DNA from: Glebionis coronaria
Taxonomy: Eukaryota; Streptophyta; Magnoliopsida; Asterales; Asteraceae
Reading direction: 5' to 3'
Assembly: GCA_025667525.1 (NCBI GenBank)
Contig: CM046882.1
Location: forward strand, 219,154,592 to 219,218,591
Length of the DNA stretch: 64,000 bases
Of this stretch, positions 46,479 through 58,625 are shown piece by piece (within the stretch, counting starts at the first letter, position 1; every line of letters begins with the position of its first letter). The notes below the pieces were generated by a model, which saw nothing but the letters and a program-made list of their open reading frames with translations, was not told the DNA's origin and made no database searches. The position numbers were made by a program, and so were the translations under genes.

Positions 46479-46510
46479 TATAAATACCCTCCTAATCACA
46501 TTAGGAGGGT
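46479..46510 (+). promoter_or_regulatory. TATA box and hairpin in G LTR
   Basis: TATAAATA (46479-46486), then perfect arms ACCCTCCTAA (46486-46495) and TTAGGAGGGT (46501-46510) with a 5-nt loop. The hairpin would sit about where TATA-driven transcription starts. D has the same layout with different stem bases. Confidence 0.6.
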
Positions 46511-47074
46511 GGTTAGCTAGTTTTATTTTTCTTTGTTTTAGTTTTTCATTTTAGAGAGAGAAAGTGCTTAACTTTCTCTCACTAAACTTCATCTTTTCTT
46601 TTAAGTTAAGCTTTAGTTAATCTTTGTACTTGAGTTTTATTAATCAAAAAGTTTAAGTTTAAGCTTTGTGTTCATTAATCTCCTTCTACATTTCTTGAAT
46701 TTTGCTTATTCCTTAATCCGAAACCTTACTTTTGATCCGAATCATTCATGATCCGTGATTGAATTTGAGGTTGTGTGGTTAGAAAGTTCATCTTCTTTTG
46801 TTCCTACATAAGCTCTTAGACGTGTAAGCTATAAGCTCTTGATGCTTATTGGCTTATTCGATTGTTTTGGCTTATTTACTTTTAAGTTTTCCTAAAAGAT
46901 TTATTGTTCTTAAGTTCATTTTATGGAAGTTCGAATGCTTTAGATTCCAAAAGTTAACGAATTTGGGCTTATTTACTCTTTTAGAAGTTTGAAAGTGCTT
47001 ATTGGTTACTGCTTATTTGCTTGAGCTTATTTTCCTTTTGGACGCCTTTTCCATCTTAGGAGGGTTTTACTTGG

Positions 47075-47480
47075 TCCCGATCTTGCTACGATTGCATTAA
47101 GTGCGATCCTGTTGTTTTACCTTGGTACGATCCATTTGGCTTCGATTGCATAGACTGCGATCTGTGTTCTTTCCCTGGTACGATCCACGCCCACGATCAC
47201 TCATTGAGATCTGGGGTGCGATCGTGTCTCACTTCCTTGTTTCGATCGCATTGAGTGTGATCTTTATGTTACGATCCAAAACCACGATCAAAGACCACGA
47301 TCACTCATTGCGATCGTACTTGCGATCTGGTAGTACGATCGCCTCTCCCATCGCACTAGTGTGTACGATCATATCTGTTTTGGTGTGATCGTAGTGAGTG
47401 CGATCTGTTATTCTTTTTGTGATCGGATCGAGTGCGATTTGGATCCATTTGAGTACGATTGCATTGCGATCGGACTCAGG
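47075..47480 (+). repeat. CGATC-rich motif array in G LTR
   Basis: About 17 CGATC words, many as TGCGATC, ACGATC or GCGATCG, spaced roughly 10-40 bp, in otherwise variable sequence. It occupies the same LTR position as the ATTGCGGAATT array in D. Confidence 0.75.
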
Positions 47481-47805
47481 CCTTTGTTTTGTTTTTGCTT
47501 AAGTTTCAAATCTAGTTTTTCCCGCTCTTTTACTTATTTTATTTTAAACATGTTTTTAAGTTTTTGAATTTTTAAGTTTTAATTTCCAAGATTGCACACT
47601 TTTATTTTTGGTTTAATTAATTAAAGCTTTCACTTTACTCTACGACAATTTTAATTATTTGCATTTAGTTTAAAAATTAGATAACCAAACCAAACCATTC
47701 TCTTGTTCACCAAAAGACAATTGAGTCGCACTCTTAACCGGTTATCAATTCGAAAAGATCGGACGATAAAAGATTTTATACTGAGCCTAAAAGCTTTGTA
47801 TTAAA

Positions 47806-47820
47806 TGGCGCCGCTGCCGG
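47806..47820 (+). other. Primer-binding site of G (tRNA-Asp)
   Basis: TGGCGCCGCTGCCGG, identical to D. Confidence 0.88.
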
Positions 47821-48049
47821 CTCTTTTCATTAAGATTAATGGTTTCTAGTGAGAGACACATTGAATTTTGGGATCCGTTCTTTGAACATTATTTTCCTTG
47901 CTTTAAAATTTTTAAAAATCCAAAAAAATATAATTTTTTTCAAAAATACAAAAACATTGAAAAATCATAAAAGGCAATTCTTTTCCAAAGGTTTTGCACC
48001 AAAAAGATTATATCTATATTCTCTCTGTATATTTTTCTTCTGCAGGTGT

Positions 48050-50174
48050 ATGCGTACTAGATGTTCAAACTATTCTGAGCCCGAGACTCGTGAAGATTTA
48101 GATATGGTTGGTGTGCATAACAACAATAATAACCCACCTCTACCCAATTTGAATAAAAATAACAACAACAATGTTCCCCTACCTGATTTATGAACAATGG
48201 AGGAATTGTGTCAACCCACCATGAATGGACGTGGAGGCCCGATTGCGCCGATGCACATCACGGCTCAGGAGTTTTCGTTGAAGCATCACATGATCCAACA
48301 AGTGCAAACTAATCCATTTCGCGGAATTCCGAATGATGATGCCAACAAACACCTCGACAAATTCATTACCATCACCCAAAGCATGAAGACACCCGGTGTT
48401 TCTATGGATGACCTTCGCCTTCAACTATTTCCCCACTCGCTTTCTCACCATGCCGAAAAATGGTTTGACCGTCTCCCAAAGAATTCTATTCATACTTGGA
48501 ATGACATGACTCAACGCTTTTTGTCGCGCTACTTCCCACCATCCATGGTCACAAGCCTTCGTAACCAAATTAGTGGATTAATGCAAGACAATGATGAATC
48601 GCTCTTTGATGCTTGGGAACGCTACAATGATTTGATCGACCGTTGTCCGAACCATAACATGCTCCCCGTCACTCTCATTGATACTTTCTACAATGGTCTC
48701 ACTTTTCTTGATCGTCACACGATCAACGCCGCCGCCAGTGGTACTTTTATGAAAAGGAGACCGGAGGAGTGTAGAGAGTTGATTGAAAACATGACTACTC
48801 ACCACAAGAATTGGGATTCATCCGCATCCTCAAGATCTAATCCGAGAGTCAATGTTTCATCTACTTCTTCCACCACCGACATGTCCGCCATGGAACGAGC
48901 CATTATCGAATTGAGCAAAAATATGCAAATTTTGGCTAATAACCATTCTCAACAAGCTAAAGCCGTTGCTATTTCTTGTGACACATGTGGTGGTCCTCAT
49001 TCTTACAATGATTGTCCTTCTACTCAAGGCAACTTTTCTGAAAACGTTAACGCGACATACGGTACTTATCCCACGGGAGGCTATCAAGCTTGTCCTCAAG
49101 GAGACCGTAACTTGCTAAGTTATTGTTCAAACAACTATCTTGATCCACCCGGTTTTACTCCTCCAAACCAAAACCAACAACAAAGCTATAACCGAAATAA
49201 CCAATCCCAACCTCGTGCTAACAATCAATATCCATCCCAAAGAAACCCATACCCACCTCAAGGAAATTCTCAAGCTTACCAAGCTCCACCTCTCAATCAA
49301 CCGATGGCATTGAATCAAGACGTCGAGACGTTCATGAGGACTAATAGAGAGATAGTGACGAATCTTCTGAGTCAATTCATCAACTTGAAGGGATAAATGG
49401 CGAAACAAGGGAGTGATATTCGAGCCGAGCTAAGGAATGACATGGCAAAACAAAGCAATGATATTCGCGCAGACATGAGAGACTCTTTCAGCACTCAAGT
49501 GGATAATTTACGTGATATGTTAGGTTCGCTCTTCCAAGGTAATCAACCCTCTTCTTCGGGTACTCTTCCGAGTAACACCGTTGCGAATCCAAGAGGGGAG
49601 ATGAAAGCAATCACCACTCGTAGTGGAAAAGGTTATACGAAACCCGAGCTTCCTACACCTCCACCCGTGCTTGTGAACAAGGAAATAGAGCAACTTTCCT
49701 CACCTCCTTTGCCTTCTACCCCCATTCCCCCACCACCCGCGATTATGAGTGATCCTACTCCCCTAAAGCCTTCCTCTTCATCCGATATACCTTATCCTTA
49801 AAGGTTGAGGAAAGATAAGAAAAAGAGAAAGGATGATATTCATGTTTCAAACTTTCTCAAAATGTTTAAACAATTGAATTTTAACATTTCCTTTGCCGAG
49901 GCTCTCGCTCACATGCCTAAATATGCGAAGATGTTTAAAGATCTTCTAAGTGACAAGGAGAAGCTTCTTGACATTGCTCAGACCCAACTTAATGAGAATT
50001 GCTTCGCGGTTATCTTAAGGAAATTACCCACCAAACTTGGTGATCCGGGTCGCTTCTTGATTCCTTGCAACTTCCTCGGAGTAGAGAATTGCATGGCCCT
50101 AGCCGATCTAGGTGCTAGTATAAACTTAATGCCTTTAAGTGTGTGGAAGAAATTATCTCTCCCCGAGCTAGTTC
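48050..50174 (+). pseudogene. Athila-type Gag and protease start of element G
   Basis: One frame from ATG 48050 (4 nt after an acceptor-like TTCTTCTGCAG) to the C2 insertion, broken by TGA 48191-48193 (Arg in D), TAA 49394-49396 and TAA 49799-49801. The capsid is complete: EFSLKHHMIQ, KWFDRLPKNS, RYFPPSMVTS, DAWERYNDLID and DTFYNGL. A CX2CX3HX4C knuckle (CDTCGGPHSYNDC) is near 48977-49015. Next come a coiled-coil-like repeat (KQGSDIRAELRND, KQSNDIRADMRDS), a Pro-rich linker, and the protease up to [18 protein letters not shown], where C2 interrupts it. Residues 1-47 are cut off by the first stop; an ATG at 48197 could restart translation and spare the capsid. Confidence 0.85.
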
Positions 50175-53095
50175 TGTAACACCCCCAAATTTATACAACA
50201 CAGTACAGCGGAAGACTCGTTGGTGTTACAGGATAGCACATTACTCACATCATAGACAACGCATAAAAATTGCGTCGTTTAATAATAAATCATTTCCATT
50301 CATAAATATCAAAGTTACATCGGTCCCGTCATTACATTTCATACAAAGTTTTACAAAATATTTGAATGGAAAATATTGTTTAAGTGCGGGCCATGAATTC
50401 TTGTCGTCTTCCCGAGAATTACCTTCAAGTGCCTGAGATAAAACATGTTAAAAGAAAAGGTCAGTGATAACGCCGAGTGAATTCATAGAGTTTAATAAAT
50501 TCCGTCAATATAACATTGGTATAAAATTAGTACCAAAAATCAATACGTACAAATCATTGTAATAGGCCGTAAAATAGCCAAAATCATTTTATACAAATCT
50601 TTGTAATAGGCCATAAAATAGCCAAAGTCATTTTTATACAAATCCTTATCGAAAATCATAATATAGGCATTTGCCTTAAAAATCATTATACGAGCCAATG
50701 TCTTAAAAACATCATACAATACGTCTTATGACGTCGTATAAATTCAAATAAAATCCGTTATATGAATATGGTTATGAAAACCAAAACACGAACATAATAT
50801 CAATAGTATGACCCTGTATTGCTAGTCAGGCAATACATCGTAATTCGAAGCGTCTACTAGTATTTCGTTAGTTTTTGGATTATTATAAGCCGCATGACAT
50901 TGTTACCTTACTAAACCAACAACGGGTAGCTAACCCGATACCAATTTTGCCCATCTAAAGTAGCGTGTCGTCACAAAGGTCACGCTATGGAAATCTTCTC
51001 ATACATAAATTCGCTTACCAATCAATGTGGCACGACGGGGATCAACCGTCAAGGCGCGAACTGGGGTGATCGTCCCCAAATAGTACTATTAAATGCATAA
51101 GCGTCTACCAAATCCCGGTAGTTCACAATTCATGCTAATGGGACTTTTAGTGACATAACCTAACTTTAATAATCCATTTAATTTCATCTATCGGGTCCTT
51201 TAATCATTTATCGGGTCATACAATCGGGTCATTCAATCATTCGGGTCCAAAATCAATAAACAAACAATCGGGACAAATGGTGTCCTATTTTATAAAAACT
51301 AACATGTTATCTCCCTCGCGGGTTTATAAAACATTTCATAAAAACATTTCGTAAAAACAATGTTTATAGTTTTATAACTTATAAGTATTATTTCACTACC
51401 ATTTATATAAGTTATTCATTCATTTACCCTTTTACATATTTATATAAATAAGTTTTATAAGTTAGTGGGTATTAATTTATATTTTATACTATTAAAATTT
51501 GAGTGCTTATATAATAGTATTATTCTTTAATTTCCAAAAATCTGATTTTTATCTTCACTTTCACCAAAACTGCCATATCTTGAGTTCTATATAGAGATAG
51601 AAGCTCAAATTTTTATCACATAAACTAAATGATATGTTCTACATTTAAGTCTCCTATAGATACTGTTGAATCATCTTCTAAATATTTTCTAAAAATCGTC
51701 CAAAACAGTGAACTCAGATTTATACCTTAAACTTGTTTTGATCATATCTCACTCATTACAATGATTCCATTGCATGGCCAACTCTCACATGTGTACAAGA
51801 CCCATAGCTTACTGTTTATCAATCTATTCAAGTCATTTTGTCAGTTTACCATATGTTTCTTCACTGTTTTATACAGCCAACAAATTTAAACAAGATTTTA
51901 ACCTTGTTTCTTATGGGTTTTCACCTTTTTAATCATGTTTATCAACACCAAATCCCCACATAACATTTTTATCATCATATAATCATCATATACATATACA
52001 ATAGGAAAGAAAATACATGATTACATAATCAAAATAACAAGAGGATGAGGAGAACAATCTTTATACCACCATGATGATGAAATGATGAGCTTTTGGATGA
52101 ACAAGACATGGTTTTGGGTAACCAATCTTATGAGATATCAACACCACTTCTAGGATCACCAAGTATTTGTAGATTCCTCCAAAAATCAGCCCTTGTTCTT
52201 CATGAAAACTCCTTGAGAAATCAGCCCCAAACTCCCTTGAAAACTCCTTTTTACATGTTAAGATCACCTCCAATCTTCATAACTTCAATGGGTTTTCATC
52301 ATATGTGTGAATAACATATGATTTCATGGTTAAATCAAGATCAAATGGGTTATTTAGGGTGAGAGTAGGACGAACTTTTGAGAGAGAAATGGGAGGATGA
52401 GAGTGGTTTGCATGAGTGAAAATGGTGGTTATGAGTAGCTAGTTGTTTTTGTGGGATGAGTGGAAGAAACTAGCTTAAGTGTTAAGCTAGTGCTTACACT
52501 TGTAAGCTACAAGTTAACATGATGCCACATCTTTGATTTGGTATCATGTTGTGCCATCCCATGTGTATTAGTGGGGTGGGATAATGTATTTTGTCCCACC
52601 TCACTAATTTACGGGTATTCCTCGATTCTAGTTCCCTCGATTTGCGTGCCCTCGGGTCGTTTCACGAAAAATGTTTTTATAAATTATGAATCAACGACAC
52701 AAAACGAATCCAATAAAAATTGTCTCATAAAAAACGGAGTTCGAAAACGTAAATACGTAATTCCTAGGGTTTCCGGTTTAGTCGTAAAGGACGTTAAAAT
52801 AAAATCGTAAGTCCTAATCTCTTCTCGTAAATTTGTGAGTTTATGACCAACACAAATTTAAAACTCCAAAATAATATTCACGGATAAATTTTATTTTCTG
52901 AAATGTCGGACTGCCACCAAAGACGGTGTATGTAAACGTAAGCACGTAACGTTGAATCCTCCGGTTTAGACGTAGTCGATGCTACTCCAAGACGTAAATC
53001 CAAATTTCTTCCCAAAAATAAGTGAGTTCATAAAATAATATTTTCAAATAAATATTGAGAATAAAATATCAACCATAAATTGACGGATTGTCACA
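50175..53095 (-). repeat. C2 LTR 1 (internally deleted)
   Basis: Matches 58626-62188 but is 642 bp shorter, mainly from a single gap at about 51349 (equivalent to 59795-60447). 13-mer at 50205-50217. Hairpin arms at 52567-52581 and 52594-52608. Confidence 0.9.
52567..52608 (-). promoter_or_regulatory. Strong inverted repeat in C2 LTR 1
   Basis: Arms ATTAGTGGGGTGGGA and TCCCACCTCACTAAT pair at 14 of 15 positions with a 12-nt loop, next to GTAAATTAG on the minus strand. This is the same location as the C1 hairpin, with different bases. The second C2 LTR has it at 61659-61700 with one further mismatch. Confidence 0.55.
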
Positions 53096-56000
53096 GCATT
53101 TACCCCTAAACAGGATCTTTGTCCTCAAAGATCATCTAACCTTACTACTCGCTTCTTATAGAGTTAAAGCCATGTGGGTATTTCTTCCACATTCGGTCTT
53201 TTCTCACAAGTGTAATTCATAATAATACGCGAGTTTCATCAAACATAACTACGGGAATAAGATCAGGCTTAATGTTGACTTACTTTCTCTATCCATGATG
53301 TGCACGGGTTTTTGATGAATGCAACTTTTCGCCGATCTAAGCTCTACTAAGAATAATCAGATTCTCACTTGATAGATATTCCATCAAGTTCGATATACGA
53401 AACATAATTTACGCAGTCCTTGAAGTCCTAGGGTAGATCCAGCTTATATGCCTTTCAAACCAATCTTTCTCATCATCTCAATGGTCCCAAACAACGGGGA
53501 CTTATATCCCATGATTTGTCAGATCATGAATTCATTTTTCCAAGGTTAAAAATTGTGGCATAACTTCGCTACCCATTTGGCACTTCAAGATCTACATTTC
53601 ATATTCACATAACCTCCTGCCCACTATCGGCAGTTAATAATGAAATCCTAATTTCAACAATCATTTCAGATCTCGAGGGTCGGGTATTTTGCAAGGTTGG
53701 GTTCGCCATCATAGGAAACCTTAAACCTAAAAGACATGTCCAACTCACACTGGGTGTATGTCGGATGTCTTCATCTCAACTCCTGCTTACGGATGCTCTA
53801 ATTTCTAAATCTTAACAAGATTCGATCTTATTCCTAACATGATGATTACCAGTGGTAATCTTTCCAAAGGAAAACGATTATACGGTCTGTAACCAAAGGT
53901 CAATCATTCAAACATAGAACAATGCTTATAGTATTTTGTATCGTTACTTTACCTCGTCCCTTCGATTGGGGTAGTACATAGTACTCTCATCAAGGTTCGT
54001 TCTCAATGACTTCTGAGCAAATCTCTAGAAATTCGATGTGAAGCGAGGATCTTGATATATAGATGATCGATACAGGCACACTATGTTTAGATAACTTCCT
54101 TTAAATAAAAGAGTCTATTTCTTCATCAAGATTCTATCATTAACGAGAATGATATTAGCAGATTTGGTCAGTCAGTCGACGATGACCCAAATCGAATCAA
54201 ATTCAGATGATGACCTTTGCAATAGCTAGACGTTTACTAATGTATGAGGCGATGTCTGCCTTCATAATTTTCATCAGTACAATTTCTTCAGACAAAGATA
54301 CTTTTAGTCATATATGACATACATATAATACTTATACTTACAATTTCCAACATAACTATATCTCACAATTTTCCATATTTAGGCAACCATAAACGGCCTT
54401 TTAAAATATTTAACGCTATCGGCTTCTCAATTCTGATGGTTCACATTAGCCGCGAACCCCTTTTATTATCTATATTATCCTTCTTACAAACATCGTTTAT
54501 TTTTATATTGTTCGGCAATTTATTTTGCACCTTCATTATTAAGGAACATGTCCTAATTGGTTCTTTATATTTTATACATAATGTGTCAGTATCTACATTC
54601 ACTTTTCCAGATAAATAATTATCATGTCCACAATTTACTCAGATATTCTTTCTATATTATGCGTCAGAAATTACGTTCACTTTCCTCATGAAATAAATAT
54701 CATAACCGTATTTATTCAAAATTCTTTCTTCATATCTTCTATGTTTTAGTTTCGTCTTTACTATCATTTTTATCCGTTTTACTCAATCCGTCGTCTAAAG
54801 CGTCGATAATTATTATAATTAATTAAATAATTATTAGTTAATTTTTTTGTGAAGCGTAAACGTAAAAGTTTTAAATTTCTTAGTTCGACCAATTATATAA
54901 AATGTTCAAAAATAATTTGAATTTAATTAACAAGATTTTTGTTGATTTATCGAAAATATTTAATAAGATTTCGTAACTGTTCGAAAAACCTTTGTTTATA
55001 CTTTGGTCAAAGTTTTCTTAGTTTGAAAAGCAAAAATTGTCGTTTCAAATTTCCAGTAATAAGTTATATAGTTTCCTTAATTCTTATTAGGTTGTCTAGA
55101 AGTATACACAAACATTTACCCCTAAACAGAAGTTTAGTTAAATGGTTTGTGTATAAGGGAATAATCCCTTTAAAAATCCTTTGTTAAAACATTTGTCAAA
55201 ACATATTTCCATTTCTTTTTGGTAAAATCCAAAGTCTTAAAAGGGCTCTCAATTTTGAAGAGTCTATATGCATACATCGTACCATTATTAATCCAACGGT
55301 CATTTTATGTAAAGGATTAAGTTTTTAATCCCTAAGCGTTAATGGTTCTAATCTTTGAAAAGTCAATATAGCTTCTATTATCTATTAATCACATGGTTAA
55401 ATCATGTAAAGATTCAAGTCTTTAATCATGTGTTAAATATTTAGGGTACCGGTTTTTATTGTTCAGCCAGTTCAGGACAATCTATAATTAACTATTAACT
55501 CAATCTTATTCTTATAAACAAACAAATGATCCTTAATGATCACAAGCATGAATTTATCAAATTATAGTCTACACACATGATTCATCAAATTTATGAGTAC
55601 TACATGTGCATTAGTCAATCCAAACGTCACCACGTGAAACTCATAATGTTCATTACAAGTACCGGATGTAGTGATTGGAATACATAATCTTTTTAAGCGG
55701 ACGCGACGTTGATGATAACCATGCCTTGAATCAAATCTTTAAAACATACGCTAAAACCTTGTAAATGATCGAACAAATCTTCCATTTCGAGTTATGGATA
55801 TCGTTTTCGATTGTCAATTTACTCAGTTCATAGTAATCTATAAATATAAGGAATGATAACACCATAGCTCTTCAGGATGACAGGCTTGGTATAATAAAAT
55901 CTTTCTCCGACAACTCTCTCAGTTGTACGGTAGTTCCTTAAATTCGGATGGTGCTGACGTACAGTGCACAAGTCACAAGTGCAGCACCGGAAATATAATC

Positions 56001-58625
56001 AATACCAATTTCAACTTGCCTTAATAGCAAAAGTCTAGGTAATTCATTAACAAATACTTACTAAAGTTAGATAACATAAACATCTTTTAATAAATTCATA
56101 TTAAGTTCTTCTAGATTACAATATCTATAACTAGTTCACAACTATTCACGTTATAATTTTAAGTCTAAATACAGGATATCGTCATCCACCAAGAATTATT
56201 TAGATCATTTTTGATAATCAACATCTTATCGTTTAGGAGAATTCTACTCGAGTTCCCATCAATTAAGACAATGTCGTCATGTCATAATCAATCAATCCAT
56301 TCTACTGGCACTATCAACCGTCCAGTTTCATTACCGTCGATAAGATGTGAACTTCTCAAAAGACTAATAATAACTCATAATCCTTCACAAGTTCAAGGAT
56401 ATATGGAGACACAACTACTATTAAAAGAGTAAGGTCAACGCAAAATCTATGCGAGAGAATTTCAAATCAGACATAGACGAAAACATTTAACGAATATGAA
56501 TATATCCCATGTTTTCATAATTTGAGTACGCATTCGAAAGCTCTTCGGATCGTTACCCAGGTCATTCAAATGAAATCAAATCAAAAGAAATGATAAGAAC
56601 GTCAATACATCCTGTCGGGTATCAACACTCGGTAATCAGATACTTTTCCTAAGAATCTCACTACGGGAGAATTGGACAAGAAAGAATTGTCAATTGTCAA
56701 ATAAGACAATTTCCACTGATGAGTAAATTCAACTCAGAAGAATAGATGCTACAGGCACATATGTAGGTGTCCCTATCAATATGTCCCTATTTTTCACTTC
56801 TGCAGATCTCATAAAAATTTTAATCTTTCACCATCTTCAAAGAAAATGTAGTGTTTATTCATTAGTTTTATGGTGACTACTAATCAGCCTTGCATGGTCC
56901 ATTCCAAATTGTATGTAGGCGCGCAACTATATACAATTTCAAGATTAACGATGCAATACTCAGTTCGTCAAAATAAGAATCAAGAATAAATTTACAAAGA
57001 TTTTCCTTGTTATGAAAACAATTAAGTTTTTAAAGCGTCTCATAAACAACTTCATTTTGATATCAATCACTTATAATTCCCACTTTGAATAATCCTTATT
57101 GTGATGAAAATTAAATTTTCTCAAAGGATACCGTTTTAACTTTATAAAAACAATGTGTGATCTGCAAAAGAGTGATGAAGAGTTGTTCACCAAGAACTAA
57201 CTACATATGATAGGAAATGAGCTTAGCCAAATAATCATGAGGTTCATGACCTTGTTGGCATTCACGAAGAATAATTCACAACGTAACTCAAATCAAGATG
57301 AGTACTTGTTCAATGGTTGCATCACTAATGAGAACATTAGGATGAAGCAATAAAAGATAGATAACATCGATACATGTAGAATTTAGCAATCAGAGGTAGT
57401 CTTTTCATTAATCACAAACAAGTCAAATTGTACCGTAACACATTACGTGTCACTATGTCATACAATTCTCAGAACTCATCCTACCAACTGATGTCTCAGT
57501 TAAGTTAGGGATTTTTAAAAGATACCACAATGAATACTAATCTACAAGAGTCATTAGGTGGTCCATATGTCCCGGAAGATCCATTGGTCCCAATTCAGAA
57601 GAAGATTTCTTCAATTTATTTCTTGGACACTGGGCATCCTCATTAGTGGACAATGGCCTAGGAACAACCATTAACACAAACTAACAATCAATTAAAACCT
57701 TATAATTCAATCACAAACTTAACGATTTCCTCTTAACAATCTCATATTCCATACAAGTTAAATTTTACTTTATTCAAGTTTCAATCAACTTATACTCAAT
57801 TCGATATCCTACCTCATATTCCAATACTTTCAATCTTATTCATACACCTTAATAGGGCAATAAAAGCTCGATATGAATCAACACTAAATTCCCAATCCTA
57901 TATCTCCTTTATCAATAATTATCAAATGAGTCACTAGTATGAAATGACTTGATCATTCAACTAGACTTCTCGGAAAGGTATTAGTGGCATGAGGCTTTTG
58001 GGTAATGGTTCCAATAACAGCCTCAAGTGCAACATTCACCCTTTCGATTTCAATTTAAGAATTGGATGACAATGAATCAGATGACATCTTTCTAGGTGGT
58101 AATGTTTTGTCAAACTCCACTCTATAAGGAAAGATCGTCATGACATCGATATTAGTTTTAATCTTGCCAATTCTTCTTCAAGATCTTAATCAACTACTAT
58201 TAACATTTCTACGAATATCAACCATTTGTTGGGATCATAAATATCCACAACTTGGTTTAGATCTAGGATAGCTAGAATTCCTACGAGAATAGATTCGATT
58301 AATTTACTAGGGAATTTAGGGTTACTTGTGACAATCTAGGTCGTATAAATACCTCGTATAAAAATCAAAATAATCATCAAACAATCATGTAATAAAATTA
58401 CATCATATATATATATATATATAATCCAAGTTATATATATATTAAAATAACACTTCTCAGTCTTAGCCTTGTCGGTAACTCGGGAATTCTTCGGCATCGT
58501 TATAGTCAAAAGATTTTTAGACATTTTTGAAAAATGTTTATAATTAAAAGATTTTGAAATGTTTTATTCAAAACCTTGGTTTTAAAAATCTTTCGTTCTC
58601 TATAACGAGAGCTCTGGTACCAAAC
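53096..58625 (-). pseudogene. Fossil chromovirus interior of C2, copy 1
   Basis: 5530 bp aligned end to end with the C1 interior at roughly 85-90% by eye. It keeps the integrase word IWVIVDRLT (minus, near 54170-54200) and the RT-like stretch near 55690-55920, with decay similar to C1. PBS variant at 58609-58622; (TA)n locus near 58406. No usable reading frame. Confidence 0.65.
58609..58622 (-). other. Primer-binding site of C2 (initiator-Met type)
   Basis: TGGTACCAGAGCTC on the minus strand, three bases from LTR 2; same single mismatch as C1. Confidence 0.8.

Larger units (their letters stand above)
46046..47803 (+). repeat. 5' LTR of G (1758 bp)
   Basis: Starts TAATAAGTGTGAAAACA, parallel to TGATAGGTGTGAAAACA in D, and ends TATTA 2 nt before the primer site. 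TATA box 46479-46486 overlaps by one base a perfect 10-bp hairpin (46486-46510). A dense CGATC/GCGATCG motif array lies at about 47075-47480. Only one copy is in the window, so the ends are inferred from D. Confidence 0.75.
46046..50174 (+). mobile_element. Element G: Athila-like, 5' part
   Basis: LTR, tRNA-Asp primer site, gag and start of protease in the plus orientation, interrupted at 50175 by C2. The remaining pol and 3' LTR would lie beyond the window. Gag is close to that of D, but the LTR differs strongly in its motif array. Confidence 0.8.

Noticed and set aside
47101..47388. 95-codon frame in G LTR
   Set aside because: Generated by the CGATC-rich motif array; no similarity and not expected in an LTR.
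52093..52314. 73-codon frame repeated identically at 61185-61406
   Set aside because: Its conservation is explained by the two nearly identical C2 LTRs; C1 LTRs do not keep it.
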